44,343 bases of DNA from Peptococcaceae bacterium UBA3937 (GTDB taxonomy: Bacteria; Bacillota; Peptococcia; DRI-13; DTU073). The position numbers and the translations under genes were made by a program. The stretch is from contig DGEB01000050.1 in assembly GCA_002385735.1 (NCBI GenBank), positions 18,522 through 62,864 on the forward strand. Direction: 5' to 3'. Under the pieces are notes generated by a model. The model was not told where the DNA came from, made no database searches, and saw only the letters and a program-made list of their open reading frames with translations. Of this stretch, positions 8,033 to 17,868 are shown one piece after another. Numbering within the stretch: the first letter of the stretch is position 1; the number at the start of each line of letters is the position of its first letter.

Positions 8033-9718
8033 ATGGTACAGGAGAGCCAAAAACAAGAATTAATATCCTTGTCCGTGATGGGAAAAAACCTTGAAGTGCC
8101 GGTGGGCACGACTTTGTTAAATATCGCCGCGTCCTACGAAGACGAGTTTCAATACCCGATCCTGGGGGCGAGATTTAATAATGAACTGGTTGATTTGTAT
8201 ACGGAAATCACGAAGCCGGGCAATATCCAATTTTTTGATGTGACGACGGAAGATGGGATGAGAATTTACCGGCAGAGCCTGGTCTTTATCCTGGCGAAGG
8301 CGGCCGGTGAGCTGTTTCCCAACCGCCGGCTAGTGGTGGAACACTCCCTCGGCAAGAGCTATTATTGCGAATTTGCCGGGGAAGACGAAGTTTCCCCCCT
8401 GGATATCATTGCTTTGGAAGCGAAAATGCGGGAAATTGTCGAGGCGGAAGAACCGATTATTCCGCAGTTCTTAAGCAGCGAGAATGCTTTGCGGATTTTG
8501 GAAGCCCAGGGGCATGCCGAAAAGGTCGCTTTTCTGCAGGAGTTGGATTGGAAGAAGATCAAGATCTATTGCGCCGGGTCCTATTCCAATTACTCCTATC
8601 AGTTATTGGCTCCGGATACCGGTAGGATGAAGGTTTTTAAACTGCAAAACTACGCGAAAGGCTTCATCTTGCGTTTCCCTGACCCCCAGAACCCGTCCGA
8701 ACTGGCTCCTTATCCGAATCTGCCCAAATTAGGGCAGGTCTTCCGTGAATCGGAGGAATGGGCGAATATCCTGGGGGTTGACAATTTAGACGGCTTTTTC
8801 CATTTCGTGAAGCGGGATTATGAGGATGTGACCAGTCTGATTCATATTGCGGAAGCGCTGCAGGAGAAAAAGATTGCCTCCATTGCGGATGATATATACG
8901 GCCAGCGGGATAAATTAAGACTGATTCTCATCGCGGGCCCCTCTTCTTCCGGCAAAACAACCTTTGCCCAGCGCCTGGCCATTCAGTTGCGGGTCCTGGG
9001 CTTGCAACCGGTCAAAATTTCGCTGGATGACTATTTTGTGAACCGGGACCAAACCCCCCGGGACGAATGTGGCGAAATTGACTTTGAGTGCCTGGAAGCT
9101 ATTGATTTGGCGCTTTTTAACGATCATCTGCAGAAGCTGATCGCCGGGTATGCGGTAGAAACGCCGGTGTTTAATTTTCAGAGCGGCGGCCGGGAGTGGA
9201 ACGGGCACAAACTGCAGGTGAGCCCCGGGAACCCGATCATTATCGAAGGGATTCACGGTCTGAACGAACGCCTGACCCCGGCCATAAACCGGGAAAACAA
9301 ATACAAGATTTATATCAGCGCTTTGACCCAGATCAGCATTGACGACCATAACCGGATTCCGACCACGGATACCAGGTTAATCCGGAGAATCGTCCGGGAT
9401 CATCTTTTCCGCGGGCAAACGGCTCTGGGGACTTTAAAGCTGTGGCCTTCGGTAAGGCGCGGCGAAGAAAGAAATATCTTCCCCTTCCAGGAAGAAGCCG
9501 ACATCATGTTTAATTCGTCCCTGGTTTACGAACTGGGCATCCTCAAAAAACATGCCACGCCCTTACTGCAGGAGGTTAGCCGGGAGGAAAAGGAATACGG
9601 CGATGCCCAGAGACTATTAAACTTATTATCCTATTTCCCGGATGTTTCCGAACAATATGTGCCTCTCAATTCGATTTTGCGCGAATTCATCGGGGGCAGT
9701 TCGATTCATGGCAAATAA
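8033..9718 (+). CDS. Nucleoside (uridine-type) kinase with N-terminal TGS domain
   Basis: The start preferred is ATG 8033, eight bases after a GGGGG ribosome site; TTG 8027 is an alternative. The 561-residue product has an N-terminal TGS domain (VMGKNLEVPVGTTLLNIA), a region like the threonyl-tRNA synthetase second additional domain (VVEHSLGKSYYCEF), and a C-terminal phosphoribulokinase/uridine kinase domain with P-loop GPSSSGKTT, SLDDYFVNRDQTP and IIEGIHGLN. Such fusions are common in Clostridia and are annotated as nucleoside kinases; uridine and cytidine are the usual inferred substrates. The gene is followed by a terminator and seems monocistronic. Confidence 0.9.
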   Translation: MVQESQKQELISLSVMGKNLEVPVGTTLLNIAASYEDEFQYPILGARFNNELVDLYTEITKPGNIQFFDVTTEDGMRIYRQSLVFILAKAAGELFPNRRLVVEHSLGKSYYCEFAGEDEVSPLDIIALEAKMREIVEAEEPIIPQFLSSENALRILEAQGHAEKVAFLQELDWKKIKIYCAGSYSNYSYQLLAPDTGRMKVFKLQNYAKGFILRFPDPQNPSELAPYPNLPKLGQVFRESEEWANILGVDNLDGFFHFVKRDYEDVTSLIHIAEALQEKKIASIADDIYGQRDKLRLILIAGPSSSGKTTFAQRLAIQLRVLGLQPVKISLDDYFVNRDQTPRDECGEIDFECLEAIDLALFNDHLQKLIAGYAVETPVFNFQSGGREWNGHKLQVSPGNPIIIEGIHGLNERLTPAINRENKYKIYISALTQISIDDHNRIPTTDTRLIRRIVRDHLFRGQTALGTLKLWPSVRRGEERNIFPFQEEADIMFNSSLVYELGILKKHATPLLQEVSREEKEYGDAQRLLNLLSYFPDVSEQYVPLNSILREFIGGSSIHGK

Positions 9719-9723
9719 CTTAG

Positions 9724-9754
9724 AAAAAAGGAGCGCGTTTGCGCTCGTTTTTTT
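9724..9754 (+). terminator. Rho-independent terminator after the nucleoside kinase
   Basis: GAGCGC at 9731-9736 pairs with GCGCTC at 9741-9746 around a GTTT loop, flanked by an A-run and a seven-T run at 9748-9754. The symmetry allows it to serve the convergent DegV gene as well. Confidence 0.85.
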
Positions 9755-9792
9755 AAGTGTCAATCCTTGCTGATAATCATTAAACATTGCTG

Positions 9793-10641
9793 TTAATCAT
9801 AAATGAAGGCAATGCCGAGGGTGCCCGGACCTGCATGCACGCCAATGACAGGACCTGTTTCCTGGAAAAAACGAATTAGCACGCCAAAGCTTTCTTCCAC
9901 CAGCTTTTTGAGATAATAGGCCGATTCTTCGGCGCAGCCGTGGGCGATGGCCACTTGTTGCGGTATTTTCCCCGCAAGGATTTTTTGCATCTGTTCCACC
10001 ATTTTGGTAATGGCTTGTTTTTGATTTCTTACCTTATCCACCGGAACATAGATCCCGTCTTCTACGCGGATGATCGGTTTGATTTTGAGGATGGTTCCTA
10101 AAAGAGCCGCTACTTTACCGATTCGGCCGCCTTTTTCCAGGTATTCCAGGGTATCAACGGAAAACAGCACTTCGGTACGCTGGCGGATTTCCGTTAGTTT
10201 TTCGACAATGGTCTCCAGGGACAGGTTTTTCTTAATCATTTCCACGGCAGATTGTACCTGTAAGCCGATCCCAAGGCTAATCGACTTGGAATCAAAGACT
10301 TGGATCTTCTCCTTAAACATCCGGGCGGCTGTTTCCGCCATGCTGACAGTGCTGCTTAAACCACTGGAGATATGGATGGAGAGGATGTCATAGCCCTGCT
10401 GGATAATACTCTGGTACATTTTTTGAAAATCGCTTACGGAAGGGGTAGAGGTTTTAGGGAGATTTTCGGTACATTGTTTCAGCAGGGGATAAAAATCCCG
10501 CGGGGATAAATCAATCCCATCCCGGTAGGTTTGCTCAGGGAAATTAACATAGAGCGGAACTAGGGCGATATTGTTTGCCTCAAGAAATTCCATCGGTAAG
10601 TCGGCGGTGCTGTCGGTGACGATTTTAATCTGGCGAGTCAT
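9793..10641 (-). CDS. DegV family protein (fatty-acid-binding, FakB type)
   Basis: The 282-residue product has the DegV signatures KIVTDSTADLP (N-terminus), KTSTPSVSDF, HISSGLSST, SVDTLEYLEKGGRIG and the C-terminal HAGPGTLGIAF. DegV/FakB proteins bind a fatty acid and present it to the FakA kinase for phospholipid synthesis; no fakA is present here, so the ligand and partner are inferred. ATG start, and the gene is convergent with the nucleoside kinase. The roughly 60 bases upstream contain a 9-bp palindrome that could be an operator. Confidence 0.93.
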   Translation of the reverse strand: MTRQIKIVTDSTADLPMEFLEANNIALVPLYVNFPEQTYRDGIDLSPRDFYPLLKQCTENLPKTSTPSVSDFQKMYQSIIQQGYDILSIHISSGLSSTVSMAETAARMFKEKIQVFDSKSISLGIGLQVQSAVEMIKKNLSLETIVEKLTEIRQRTEVLFSVDTLEYLEKGGRIGKVAALLGTILKIKPIIRVEDGIYVPVDKVRNQKQAITKMVEQMQKILAGKIPQQVAIAHGCAEESAYYLKKLVEESFGVLIRFFQETGPVIGVHAGPGTLGIAFIYD

Positions 10642-10696
10642 CGGTCAAAATCCTTCTTTCTTTAATAAATGTTTTTTCGTATTTTCGTCTATAAAT

Positions 10697-10728
10697 ATTA
10701 TTACCCATCTTGTGGTAATAATTTTTTT
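10697..10728. promoter_or_regulatory. 9-bp inverted repeat with T-run upstream of degV-type gene
   Basis: ATTATTACC (10697-10705) and GGTAATAAT (10714-10722) form a perfect inverted repeat with an 8-nt spacer, followed on the plus strand by T's to 10728. It could be a regulator operator for the minus-strand DegV gene or a terminator for an unseen plus-strand RNA. No plus-strand gene precedes it, so I favour the operator reading. Confidence 0.4.
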
Positions 10729-10815
10729 GACCAGTGGTGATTTGGACGAAAAGTAATAATAGCTTAAGTGTAGCTTAATTTTTCTGAATATACAAGTGTG
10801 AGTATGCAGAATCCT

Positions 10816-10893
10816 CCTTTATTCTCAACGGGAATGCAGCGGGGGCAGTTCGATCTACGGCAAAGAGCCGGGCGGTTGGATATTTTGCTGGCC
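10816..10893 (+). pseudogene. Possible remnant of a nucleoside-kinase C-terminus
   Basis: Bases 10840-10864 match 9691-9715, the 3' end of the nucleoside kinase gene, at 22 of 25 positions. In one frame the copy encodes REC-SGGSSIYGK against REF-IGGSSIHGK in the kinase, and two of the three differences fall at third codon positions. The frame has a stop close upstream and no start, so it is at best a decayed fragment or partial duplication lying in the pyr promoter region. Confidence 0.35.
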
Positions 10894-10949
10894 GGTTGGT
10901 TAAAATGAAAGTAACCGGCATAACCCAAAGGAAAAAACGGTAAAAAATG

Positions 10950-10978
10950 TTGACGGATGGCCGGATTAATAATATAAT
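10950..10978 (+). promoter_or_regulatory. Sigma-A promoter of the pyr operon
   Basis: TTGACG at 10950-10955 and TATAAT at 10973-10978 are separated by 17 bp. Transcription should begin near 10985, giving a leader of about 165 nt that carries the PyrR-type attenuator before pyrB. Confidence 0.85.
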
Positions 10979-11017
10979 TGTAGCGGTGAACAAACATTCC
11001 TTGAAAAACGTATAGTT

Positions 11018-11115
11018 CCCTTGAAATTAGTCCTGTGAGACTAATAAGGGGTATATAATGATAGATTAAGACGGAAGCATACTATACCTCCTGCTCATGG
11101 GCAGGAGGTATTTTT
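11018..11115 (+). promoter_or_regulatory. PyrR-type transcription attenuator of the pyr operon
   Basis: Three mutually exclusive structures can be drawn. The anti-antiterminator is a hairpin closed by CCC 11018-11020 with GGG 11048-11050 and carries AGTCCTGTGAGACT (11029-11042), which fits the PyrR-binding-loop consensus ARUCCNGNGAGRYU. The antiterminator pairs GGGGTATA (11048-11055) with TATACCTC (11083-11090), eight pairs with one G-U. The terminator pairs 11084-11094 with 11101-11111 (11 bp, no mismatch) and ends in a T-run. In the known mechanism, PyrR bound to UMP stabilises the binding loop, frees the terminator and shuts the operon off. No pyrR gene is in the window, so PyrR must be encoded elsewhere. 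Confidence 0.88.
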
Positions 11116-11151
11116 ATAGGCACCCAATTAAAAAAAGGGGAGGCAAAGAAG

Positions 11152-12078
11152 ATGAGAATCAAGGCCAAGGACCTGATCGGGATGGACCAGTTGGACCGGG
11201 AACAAATCGGACTGATCCTGCAGACGGCCAAAGAGATGAAAACGATTTTAAAGCGGGATATCAAAAAAGTCCCCACCTTACGGGGCAAGTCGGTAGTAAC
11301 GTTGTTTTTTGAACCAAGCACCCGGACCCGTACTTCTTTTGAGTTGGCCGCCAAATACATGAGCGCCGATCTGGTGAATATCAATACTTCGGTGAGCAGT
11401 GTGGTCAAAGGAGAGAGTTTAAAGGATACGGGAAAAACCTTGGAAGCGATGGGTGTGGATATCGTCGTGATCCGGCACAGCATGGCCGGTGCCCCGCAGG
11501 TTCTGGGCGGATACCTGAAGGCCAGGGTAATCAATGCGGGCGACGGCTTTCACCAGCATCCCACCCAGGCTTTACTGGATATGATGACCATACAGGAGCG
11601 TTTAGGGGGCTTTGAAGGGCTGAAGGTAGCCATCGTGGGGGATATTCTCCATAGCCGGGTGGCCCGTTCCAATTTATTCGGTCTGACGACCATGGGCGCG
11701 GAAGTCACCTTTTGCGGACCGCCGACCTTGATGCCGCCGGGGCTGGAAAGGCCGGGCGTCAACGTGACCTACGATATGGACGAGGCGGTGGCGGAGGCCG
11801 ATGTGGTGATGATGCTGCGCATCCAACTGGAAAGACAAAAAGCCGGTTACTTCCCCTCCATCCGTGAATACAGCCGTTGCTACGGTTTGAACAAGCAACG
11901 CCTGGCCCTGGCTAAAAAAGACTGCCTGGTCTTACATCCGGGCCCGATAAACCGGGGTGTGGAGATGGCGGGCGAAGTGGCCGACAGCCTGCAGTCCTGT
12001 ATCAATGAGCAGGTTACCAACGGGGTGGCCGTCCGGATGGCCTTGCTATACTTAATGCTGGAACAAAAGGAGGAATAG
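11152..12078 (+). CDS. pyrB: Aspartate carbamoyltransferase catalytic subunit
   Basis: It makes carbamoyl-aspartate from carbamoyl phosphate and aspartate, the committed pyrimidine step. The 308-residue product has [13 protein letters not shown] (carbamoyl-phosphate binding), [20 protein letters not shown] and [10 protein letters not shown]. No pyrI regulatory subunit is present, as usual in Firmicutes. ATG start behind GGGGAGG; it is the first gene of the operon after the attenuator and lies 5 bp before pyrC. Confidence 0.97.
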   Translation: MRIKAKDLIGMDQLDREQIGLILQTAKEMKTILKRDIKKVPTLRGKSVVTLFFEPSTRTRTSFELAAKYMSADLVNINTSVSSVVKGESLKDTGKTLEAMGVDIVVIRHSMAGAPQVLGGYLKARVINAGDGFHQHPTQALLDMMTIQERLGGFEGLKVAIVGDILHSRVARSNLFGLTTMGAEVTFCGPPTLMPPGLERPGVNVTYDMDEAVAEADVVMMLRIQLERQKAGYFPSIREYSRCYGLNKQRLALAKKDCLVLHPGPINRGVEMAGEVADSLQSCINEQVTNGVAVRMALLYLMLEQKEE

Positions 12079-12083
12079 GGCCG

Positions 12084-13388
12084 ATGAGATATCTTTTCAA
12101 AGGTGGACTGGTGCTTGATCCGAAGACCCGGTTGGAAAAAGAATGGGATGTCCGGGTAGCCGGCGGCAAAATTACGGAGTTAGGGCCCCATCTTGAGCCG
12201 GAGGCCGATGGGGAAGAGTTGGTGGATGTAAGCGGCAAGATTGTGGCTCCAGGCTTTATCGATGCCCATGTTCATTTACGGGAGCCCGGGGATGAAGTCC
12301 ACGAGACGATTCGTACCGGATGCCTGGCCGCGGTAGCCGGAGGTTTTACCGCGGTTTGTGCCATGCCCAACACCTTGCCTTGTGCCGATAATGAGGCGGT
12401 GATTGAATACGTCATAAAGCGGGCAAAGGATGCGGGGCTGGCGCGGGTTTATCCCATCGGGGCCATCACCAAAGGGCGGCAAGGGAAAGAAATTGCGGAG
12501 ATGGGCGCCCTTTACCAGGCAGGGGCGGTGGCGGTCTCCGATGACGGGAACCCGGTGGAAAACAGTGAAGTAATGCGGCGTGCCCTGGAATACACGCAGA
12601 TTTTTGGCATTCCCGTGATTGCCCATTGCGAGGATAAGGGGCTGTCCGCCGATGGGCTAATGCACGAAGGCGCATGGGCTACGGTTCTGGGGCTCCGGGG
12701 TATTCCCGCTCAGGCCGAGGAAGCGATGGTGGCCCGGGACCTTTTACTGGCGCAATTGACCGGCGGCCGTTTGCACCTGGCCCATCTCAGCACGGCGGGG
12801 AGCGTGGCTTTGCTGCGCTTTGCCCGGGAGCAGGGAATCAAGGTTACGGCCGAAGCCACACCGCACCATTTATTGCTGACCGATGAGGCGGTTCAGGGTT
12901 ATGACACCAATACCAAGGTTAATCCTCCCTTAAGGAGTAAAGAGGATGTCCAGGCGATCCGGGCGGCCGTGCGGGAAGGGCTGATCCAGTGTGTTGCTTC
13001 CGATCACGCCCCCTGGGCGCAGGAAGATAAAGAACAGGAATACCATCGTGCGCCCAGCGGCATCGCCGGACTGGAAACGGCCGTACCGATCGTGTGGGAT
13101 ACGCTGGTGGTCAAGGAAAAGATGAAGCCCATGGAACTAATTGCCCGCTGGACCACCGGTCCGGCCCAGGTTTTGAATCTGGATAAAGGGTATCTTGCCG
13201 TTGGTATTGATGCGGATTTGACGGTCATCGATCCGCACTTGAATAAGAAGGTGGAGGCGGAAAGCTTCTATTCGCTGGGGAAAAATACCCCGGTAAACGG
13301 GCGGTCTTTCCAGGGTTGGCCGGTCTTGACGGTGGTGGAAGGAAAGATTGTCATGCGTGACGGAAAGGTGAAGGAGGATATAAATTGA
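12084..13388 (+). CDS. pyrC: Dihydroorotase, class I
   Basis: It cyclises carbamoyl-aspartate to dihydroorotate. The 434-residue amidohydrolase has the zinc site DAHVHLREPG (about residues 59-68), AMPNTLPCADN, the likely carboxylated Lys in IGAITKGRQGKE, the His of VIAHCED and the late catalytic Asp in CVASDHAPW. GGAGG precedes the ATG by about 11 bases. Its stop overlaps the TTG start of carA, which implies coupled translation. Confidence 0.97.
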   Translation: MRYLFKGGLVLDPKTRLEKEWDVRVAGGKITELGPHLEPEADGEELVDVSGKIVAPGFIDAHVHLREPGDEVHETIRTGCLAAVAGGFTAVCAMPNTLPCADNEAVIEYVIKRAKDAGLARVYPIGAITKGRQGKEIAEMGALYQAGAVAVSDDGNPVENSEVMRRALEYTQIFGIPVIAHCEDKGLSADGLMHEGAWATVLGLRGIPAQAEEAMVARDLLLAQLTGGRLHLAHLSTAGSVALLRFAREQGIKVTAEATPHHLLLTDEAVQGYDTNTKVNPPLRSKEDVQAIRAAVREGLIQCVASDHAPWAQEDKEQEYHRAPSGIAGLETAVPIVWDTLVVKEKMKPMELIARWTTGPAQVLNLDKGYLAVGIDADLTVIDPHLNKKVEAESFYSLGKNTPVNGRSFQGWPVLTVVEGKIVMRDGKVKEDIN

Positions 13389-14479
13389 AGGCCTATTTAT
13401 GTTTGCAAGACGGAACGATTTTTGCCGGGGAATCCATTGGACTCTTAGGTGAAGCCAGTGGGGAGCTTTGTTTTAACAGCAGCATCACCGGCTACCAGGA
13501 AATCATTACTGACCCGACCTGCTGCGGGCAAATTGTAGTTTTTACCTATCCTTTGATCGGTAATTACGGGGTTAATATGCTGGATGACCAGTCTCCCCAT
13601 GCCCACGTCAAGGGCGTTGTGGTCAAGGAATTAGCCCATTACCCCAGTAATTATCGCGCCAGCCAGAGTTTACACAGCTACCTGGTGGAGCAGAAGGTCG
13701 TTGGGATCAAGGATGTGGATACCAGGACCTTAACCAAGTATTTACGGGACCACGGGACGATGATGGGTTTGATTAGCCCGGAAGAGGATGCGGAGAAATT
13801 ACGGGAGAAGGCCCGGCAGTTAAAGCCGAGGAATGGCGCTCAACTGGTGGAAGCCGTAACGACCCGGGGAAAACAGGTGCTGACCGGTGGCCGATACCCG
13901 GTCGTGGTGATGGATTTTGGCGTGAAAAGAGGACTGGTGAATGCTTTGCGGGCGGTAGGCTGCCAGGTAGCTTTAGTTAACTACCGCACCACGGCGGAGG
14001 AGATTTTGGCCTTACAGCCCTGGGGCGTGTTCTTGTCCAACGGTCCTGGAGACCCGCGGGCGCTTGATTTTGTGGTGCCGGTGCTGCAGGAGCTTTTAGA
14101 GAAAGGAATGCCCATCATGGGCGTGGGTATGGGCCATTCTCTTTTGGGGATGGCCTTAGGAGGAAAGGTCTCTCCTTTAAAACACGGGCACCGGGGCAAT
14201 TATCCGGTGAAAGACTTAAACAGCAACCGAATATTGATTACTGCGCAGAACCATGGCTATGTTTTGGAACGGGAAAGCTTGACTCCGGAAGAAGTGGAGA
14301 TAACCCATTTGAACCTGCATGATCAAACAGTGGAAGGTTTACGGCATAGACCGAGCGGTTCTTTTTCTGTGCAATTTAACCCGGAAGCCCATCCGGGGCC
14401 ACAGGAAACGGCGGCGTTTTTCCATGAGTTTGTGCGACTAATGGCACAAAGACAGAAGGGGAGGAAAGAGGATGCCTAA
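13385..14479 (+). CDS. carA: Carbamoyl-phosphate synthase small subunit with inactive glutaminase site
   Basis: The 364-residue product has the normal N-terminal CarA domain ([15 protein letters not shown] near residue 30) and a full-length class I glutamine amidotransferase domain including SNGPGDP. The nucleophile loop, normally GICLGHQ, reads GVGMGHS (residues 246-252), so the catalytic Cys is Gly248 (codon 14126-14128) and the following Gln is Ser252. The catalytic His of the usual QYHPEA motif is Asn332 (codon 14378-14380); the third member, Glu334, is kept. With Cys and His both gone it should not hydrolyse glutamine, although fold and operon position are intact. By analogy with vertebrate CPS1, which lost the Cys, the enzyme would use ammonia. 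TTG start overlapping the pyrC stop; carB starts 8 bp before its end. Confidence 0.93.
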   Translation: MKAYLCLQDGTIFAGESIGLLGEASGELCFNSSITGYQEIITDPTCCGQIVVFTYPLIGNYGVNMLDDQSPHAHVKGVVVKELAHYPSNYRASQSLHSYLVEQKVVGIKDVDTRTLTKYLRDHGTMMGLISPEEDAEKLREKARQLKPRNGAQLVEAVTTRGKQVLTGGRYPVVVMDFGVKRGLVNALRAVGCQVALVNYRTTAEEILALQPWGVFLSNGPGDPRALDFVVPVLQELLEKGMPIMGVGMGHSLLGMALGGKVSPLKHGHRGNYPVKDLNSNRILITAQNHGYVLERESLTPEEVEITHLNLHDQTVEGLRHRPSGSFSVQFNPEAHPGPQETAAFFHEFVRLMAQRQKGRKEDA

Positions 14480-17400
14480 GAAAGAGGGTTTGCAGAAAGT
14501 TTTGGTCATTGGCTCCGGTCCAATTGTCATCGGACAGGCGGCAGAATTTGATTATGCGGGGACACAGGCTTGTCAAGCTTTGAAGGAAGAAGGCATCGAA
14601 GTTGTTTTGGTCAACTCGAATCCGGCAACGATCATGACGGATGCCCACATGGCGGGCCGGGTCTATTTGGAACCCATTACCCCGGAGCTGGTGGAAGAGA
14701 TTATCAAAAAGGAAAAGCCCCAAGGTTTGTTGGCCACCCTGGGCGGGCAGGTCGGGCTGAATATGGCCATGACCTTGGCAAAACGAGGGGTTCTGGAGCG
14801 GGAAGGGGTCAGCCTGCTGGGCACTTCTTTGGAGGCCATTGAAAAAGCCGAAGACCGGGAAAAGTTCAAAGAGACCATGAAGGGAATCGGGGAACCGGTA
14901 CCGGAAAGCGCCATTGTGGAAAGCGTGGAAGATGCGTTGGCTTTTGCCCGTCAAATTGGTTATCCGGTGATTGTACGCCCTGGTTTCACGCTGGGGGGCA
15001 CTGGGGGCGGAGTGGCCAACAATGCCGAAGAATTAAGGGAAATTGCCGCTCGCGGCTTGAAATACAGTATGAACCAGCAGCTCTTGATTGAACGGAGCGT
15101 GGCCGGCTGGAAAGAAATTGAGTTTGAAGTGATGCGGGATGCCAATGATAACTGTATTACCATCTGTTCCATGGAAAATATTGATCCGGTGGGGATTCAT
15201 ACCGGAGACAGTATCGTGGTGGCTCCGACCCAAACCCTTTCGGACCATGATTTCCAGCTTTTGCGGAACAGCGCTCTTAAAATCATCAGGGCTTTGCAGA
15301 TTGCCGGCGGTTGCAATGTGCAGTTTGCGTTGGACCCCCACAGTGATCGCTATTATGTGATTGAGGTCAATCCCCGGGTCAGCCGTTCCAGCGCTTTAGC
15401 TTCCAAGGCGACCGGTTACCCGATTGCCAAGGTCACGACCAAAATCGCCCTTGGTTATACCCTGGACGAGATACCCAACAGTGTGACCGGCACCACCTCC
15501 GCTTGTTTTGAACCGGCGGTGGACTATGTGGTAGTGAAGATACCCCGGTGGCCTTTTGATAAATTTAATACGGCAAGACGCACCCTTGGTTCCCAAATGA
15601 AGGCCACCGGTGAAGTGATGGCCTTGGGGCGCACTTTTTTGGCGGCCTTGCTGAAGGCGATTCATTCCCTGGAGATGAGCCTGAACAGTTTGCTGGCACC
15701 GAATTTCCGAAAATTGTCCTGGTCGGAACTGCTGGCGAAATTGCAAGCGGCTGATGATGAAAGGATTTTTGTCATTGCGGAATGCTTCCGGCAAGGAATT
15801 TCGATGGAACAAATCCATCAACTAACCGGAATCGATTTATTCTTCCTGGACCAAATCTCCGGTTTGGTGAAGCTCGAAACGCTTCTTAGCGAGAAAAAGG
15901 AATGGAGCAGGGAAGATTGGCTTTGGGCGAAAAAGTGCGGCTTAAGCGATCGGGAGCTTGCCCGTTTGCGGGGCAGCACCGAAGATGAAGTACGCCAGGC
16001 CAGGAAAGCCTTAGGCATAGTCCCTGTCTACCGGATGGTTGATACCTGTGCCGGGGAGACGGAGGCCACCACCCCTTACTATTATTCCTGCTATGGGGAA
16101 GCGGACGAGTTAAATCCGGCATCGGAACGGACGAAAGTGGTGGTTTTGGGTTCGGGCCCCATCAGGATTGGGCAGGGGATTGAATTTGACTATTGTTCGG
16201 TCCATTCCTCCTGGGCCATTAAGGAGAAAGGAATGGAATCGATTGTGATTAATAATAATCCGGAGACGGTCAGCACGGACCCGGATACTTCCGACAAGCT
16301 GTATTTTGAGCCGTTGACGCTGGAAAACGTCCTGGATGTATTGGAAGCGGAAAAACCGCTGGGGGTGGTGGTGCAGTTTGGCGGGCAGACCGCGATCAAT
16401 CTGGCCAAACCTTTGGTGGAAAGGGGCATCCGTATTTTAGGCACCAGTGTGGAGGATATCGACCGGGCCGAGGACCGGGAAAAATTTGACGCCCTGCTGG
16501 AGGATTTAGGGATTCCCCGGCCGCAGGGCAGTATGGCCCGCAGCCGCAATGAAGCGAAAAAAATCGCCGAAGAACTGGGCTTTCCGGTGCTGGTAAGGCC
16601 GTCCTATGTTTTAGGGGGACGCGCCATGGAAATCGTCTATTCGGAAGAGGATTTGGAAAGTTACCTGGAGGAGGCCGTCCGGGTTGCTCCGGAACACCCG
16701 GTTTTGGTCGACCGCTATGTTTTAGGGAAAGAAGTGGAAGTGGACGCCGTTTGTGACGGGGAAAAAGTCTTGATCCCGGGGATTATGGAGCATTTGGAAA
16801 AGGCCGGGGTTCATTCGGGGGACAGTATCGCCATTTACCCGACCCAAACCTTGTCTTCGGAGTTAAAATCCGTAATAATTGATTATACGGAAAGAATTGC
16901 TTTGAAGTTGCAGGTGAAAGGGATTTTAAATATCCAGTTTGTCATCAAAGACAACCAGGTTTACGTCATTGAAGTAAATCCCCGGGCCAGTCGCACCGTG
17001 CCGTTTTTAAGCAAGGTCACGGGGATCCCCCTGGTCAAACTGGCCACCCGGATTATGCTGGGCGAGACTTTGGCGGAAATGGGTTATGCCGGGGGCTACT
17101 GGCCGGAAAAAGCGTTAACGGCCATTAAAATGCCGGTATTCTCCTTTAATAAACTGGCCAATGTGGAGCCTTCCTTAGGGCCGGAAATGAAGTCCACCGG
17201 CGAGGTCATGGGCTTGGCCGACAATTTCTCCTTAGCTTTGCATAAGGCTTTTGCCGGAGCGGGTTATCAAATTCCGCACAGTGGGGAGTTATTGGCAACG
17301 ATTGCCGATAAAAGCAAGGAGGAAGCCTTGCCGCTCTTGCGGAGCTTTGCGGAATTAGGCTTTGTGATTTGGGCCACCAAGGGTACCGCCGCTTTCTTAA

Positions 17401-17687
17401 GGGAGCATAATGTGCCGGTGCGCGAAGTGGCGAAACTCCAAGAGGGCAATCCCCACGTGGTGGATTTAATTCGCAGCGGCAAAATCGGCTTTGTCATCAA
17501 CAGCCTGACCAAGGGGAAACAACCGATGCGGGACGGCTTTCAAATGCGGCGGGCGGCCGTAGAGTTCAACATTCCCTGTTTGACTTCCCTTGATACGGCC
17601 GAGGGTCTGTTAAGCGCCATCCGGATGATGAGCCAAACCGGGCAGACCACGGTCAAAGCCTTACAGGATTATCTGACGGAGCAGTAA
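14472..17687 (+). CDS. carB: Carbamoyl-phosphate synthase large subunit
   Basis: It builds carbamoyl phosphate from bicarbonate, ammonia and two ATP. The 1071 residues match the family length. Two homologous synthetase halves are seen: [19 protein letters not shown] and [14 protein letters not shown] in the first, [16 protein letters not shown] and [15 protein letters not shown] in the second, each with an EVNPR metal-binding motif. An MGS-like allosteric domain closes the protein ([10 protein letters not shown] to [11 protein letters not shown]). No obvious defect is seen, in contrast to its partner CarA, so synthetase activity with ammonia should be retained. Confidence 0.97.
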   Translation: MPKKEGLQKVLVIGSGPIVIGQAAEFDYAGTQACQALKEEGIEVVLVNSNPATIMTDAHMAGRVYLEPITPELVEEIIKKEKPQGLLATLGGQVGLNMAMTLAKRGVLEREGVSLLGTSLEAIEKAEDREKFKETMKGIGEPVPESAIVESVEDALAFARQIGYPVIVRPGFTLGGTGGGVANNAEELREIAARGLKYSMNQQLLIERSVAGWKEIEFEVMRDANDNCITICSMENIDPVGIHTGDSIVVAPTQTLSDHDFQLLRNSALKIIRALQIAGGCNVQFALDPHSDRYYVIEVNPRVSRSSALASKATGYPIAKVTTKIALGYTLDEIPNSVTGTTSACFEPAVDYVVVKIPRWPFDKFNTARRTLGSQMKATGEVMALGRTFLAALLKAIHSLEMSLNSLLAPNFRKLSWSELLAKLQAADDERIFVIAECFRQGISMEQIHQLTGIDLFFLDQISGLVKLETLLSEKKEWSREDWLWAKKCGLSDRELARLRGSTEDEVRQARKALGIVPVYRMVDTCAGETEATTPYYYSCYGEADELNPASERTKVVVLGSGPIRIGQGIEFDYCSVHSSWAIKEKGMESIVINNNPETVSTDPDTSDKLYFEPLTLENVLDVLEAEKPLGVVVQFGGQTAINLAKPLVERGIRILGTSVEDIDRAEDREKFDALLEDLGIPRPQGSMARSRNEAKKIAEELGFPVLVRPSYVLGGRAMEIVYSEEDLESYLEEAVRVAPEHPVLVDRYVLGKEVEVDAVCDGEKVLIPGIMEHLEKAGVHSGDSIAIYPTQTLSSELKSVIIDYTERIALKLQVKGILNIQFVIKDNQVYVIEVNPRASRTVPFLSKVTGIPLVKLATRIMLGETLAEMGYAGGYWPEKALTAIKMPVFSFNKLANVEPSLGPEMKSTGEVMGLADNFSLALHKAFAGAGYQIPHSGELLATIADKSKEEALPLLRSFAELGFVIWATKGTAAFLREHNVPVREVAKLQEGNPHVVDLIRSGKIGFVINSLTKGKQPMRDGFQMRRAAVEFNIPCLTSLDTAEGLLSAIRMMSQTGQTTVKALQDYLTEQ

Positions 17688-17868
17688 AAGCAGTAACGGA
17701 GCAATAACGCAAGCAAAGCCCTATTGGGCATGAAGGAGCTTTCCCAAAGAGAAAGGAGTTTTTGCAGAGCGGAAGCGCAGCAAACGAAAGAGGGGTAAGC
17801 TTAAGCTCGAGGAGCGTACTGCTCAAAGAATACTCAAAGAATAAGAGAGAAAAGAGAGGAGTTTCGTT
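17688..17868. other. Intergenic gap inside the pyr operon, no gene seen
   Basis: This 181-bp gap is the only sizeable one between carB and pyrE; all other junctions abut or overlap. It has a small GCCC/GGGC hairpin and purine-rich sequence but no terminator with T-run, no consensus promoter and no ORF with a ribosome site. An internal promoter cannot be excluded. Confidence 0.5.
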
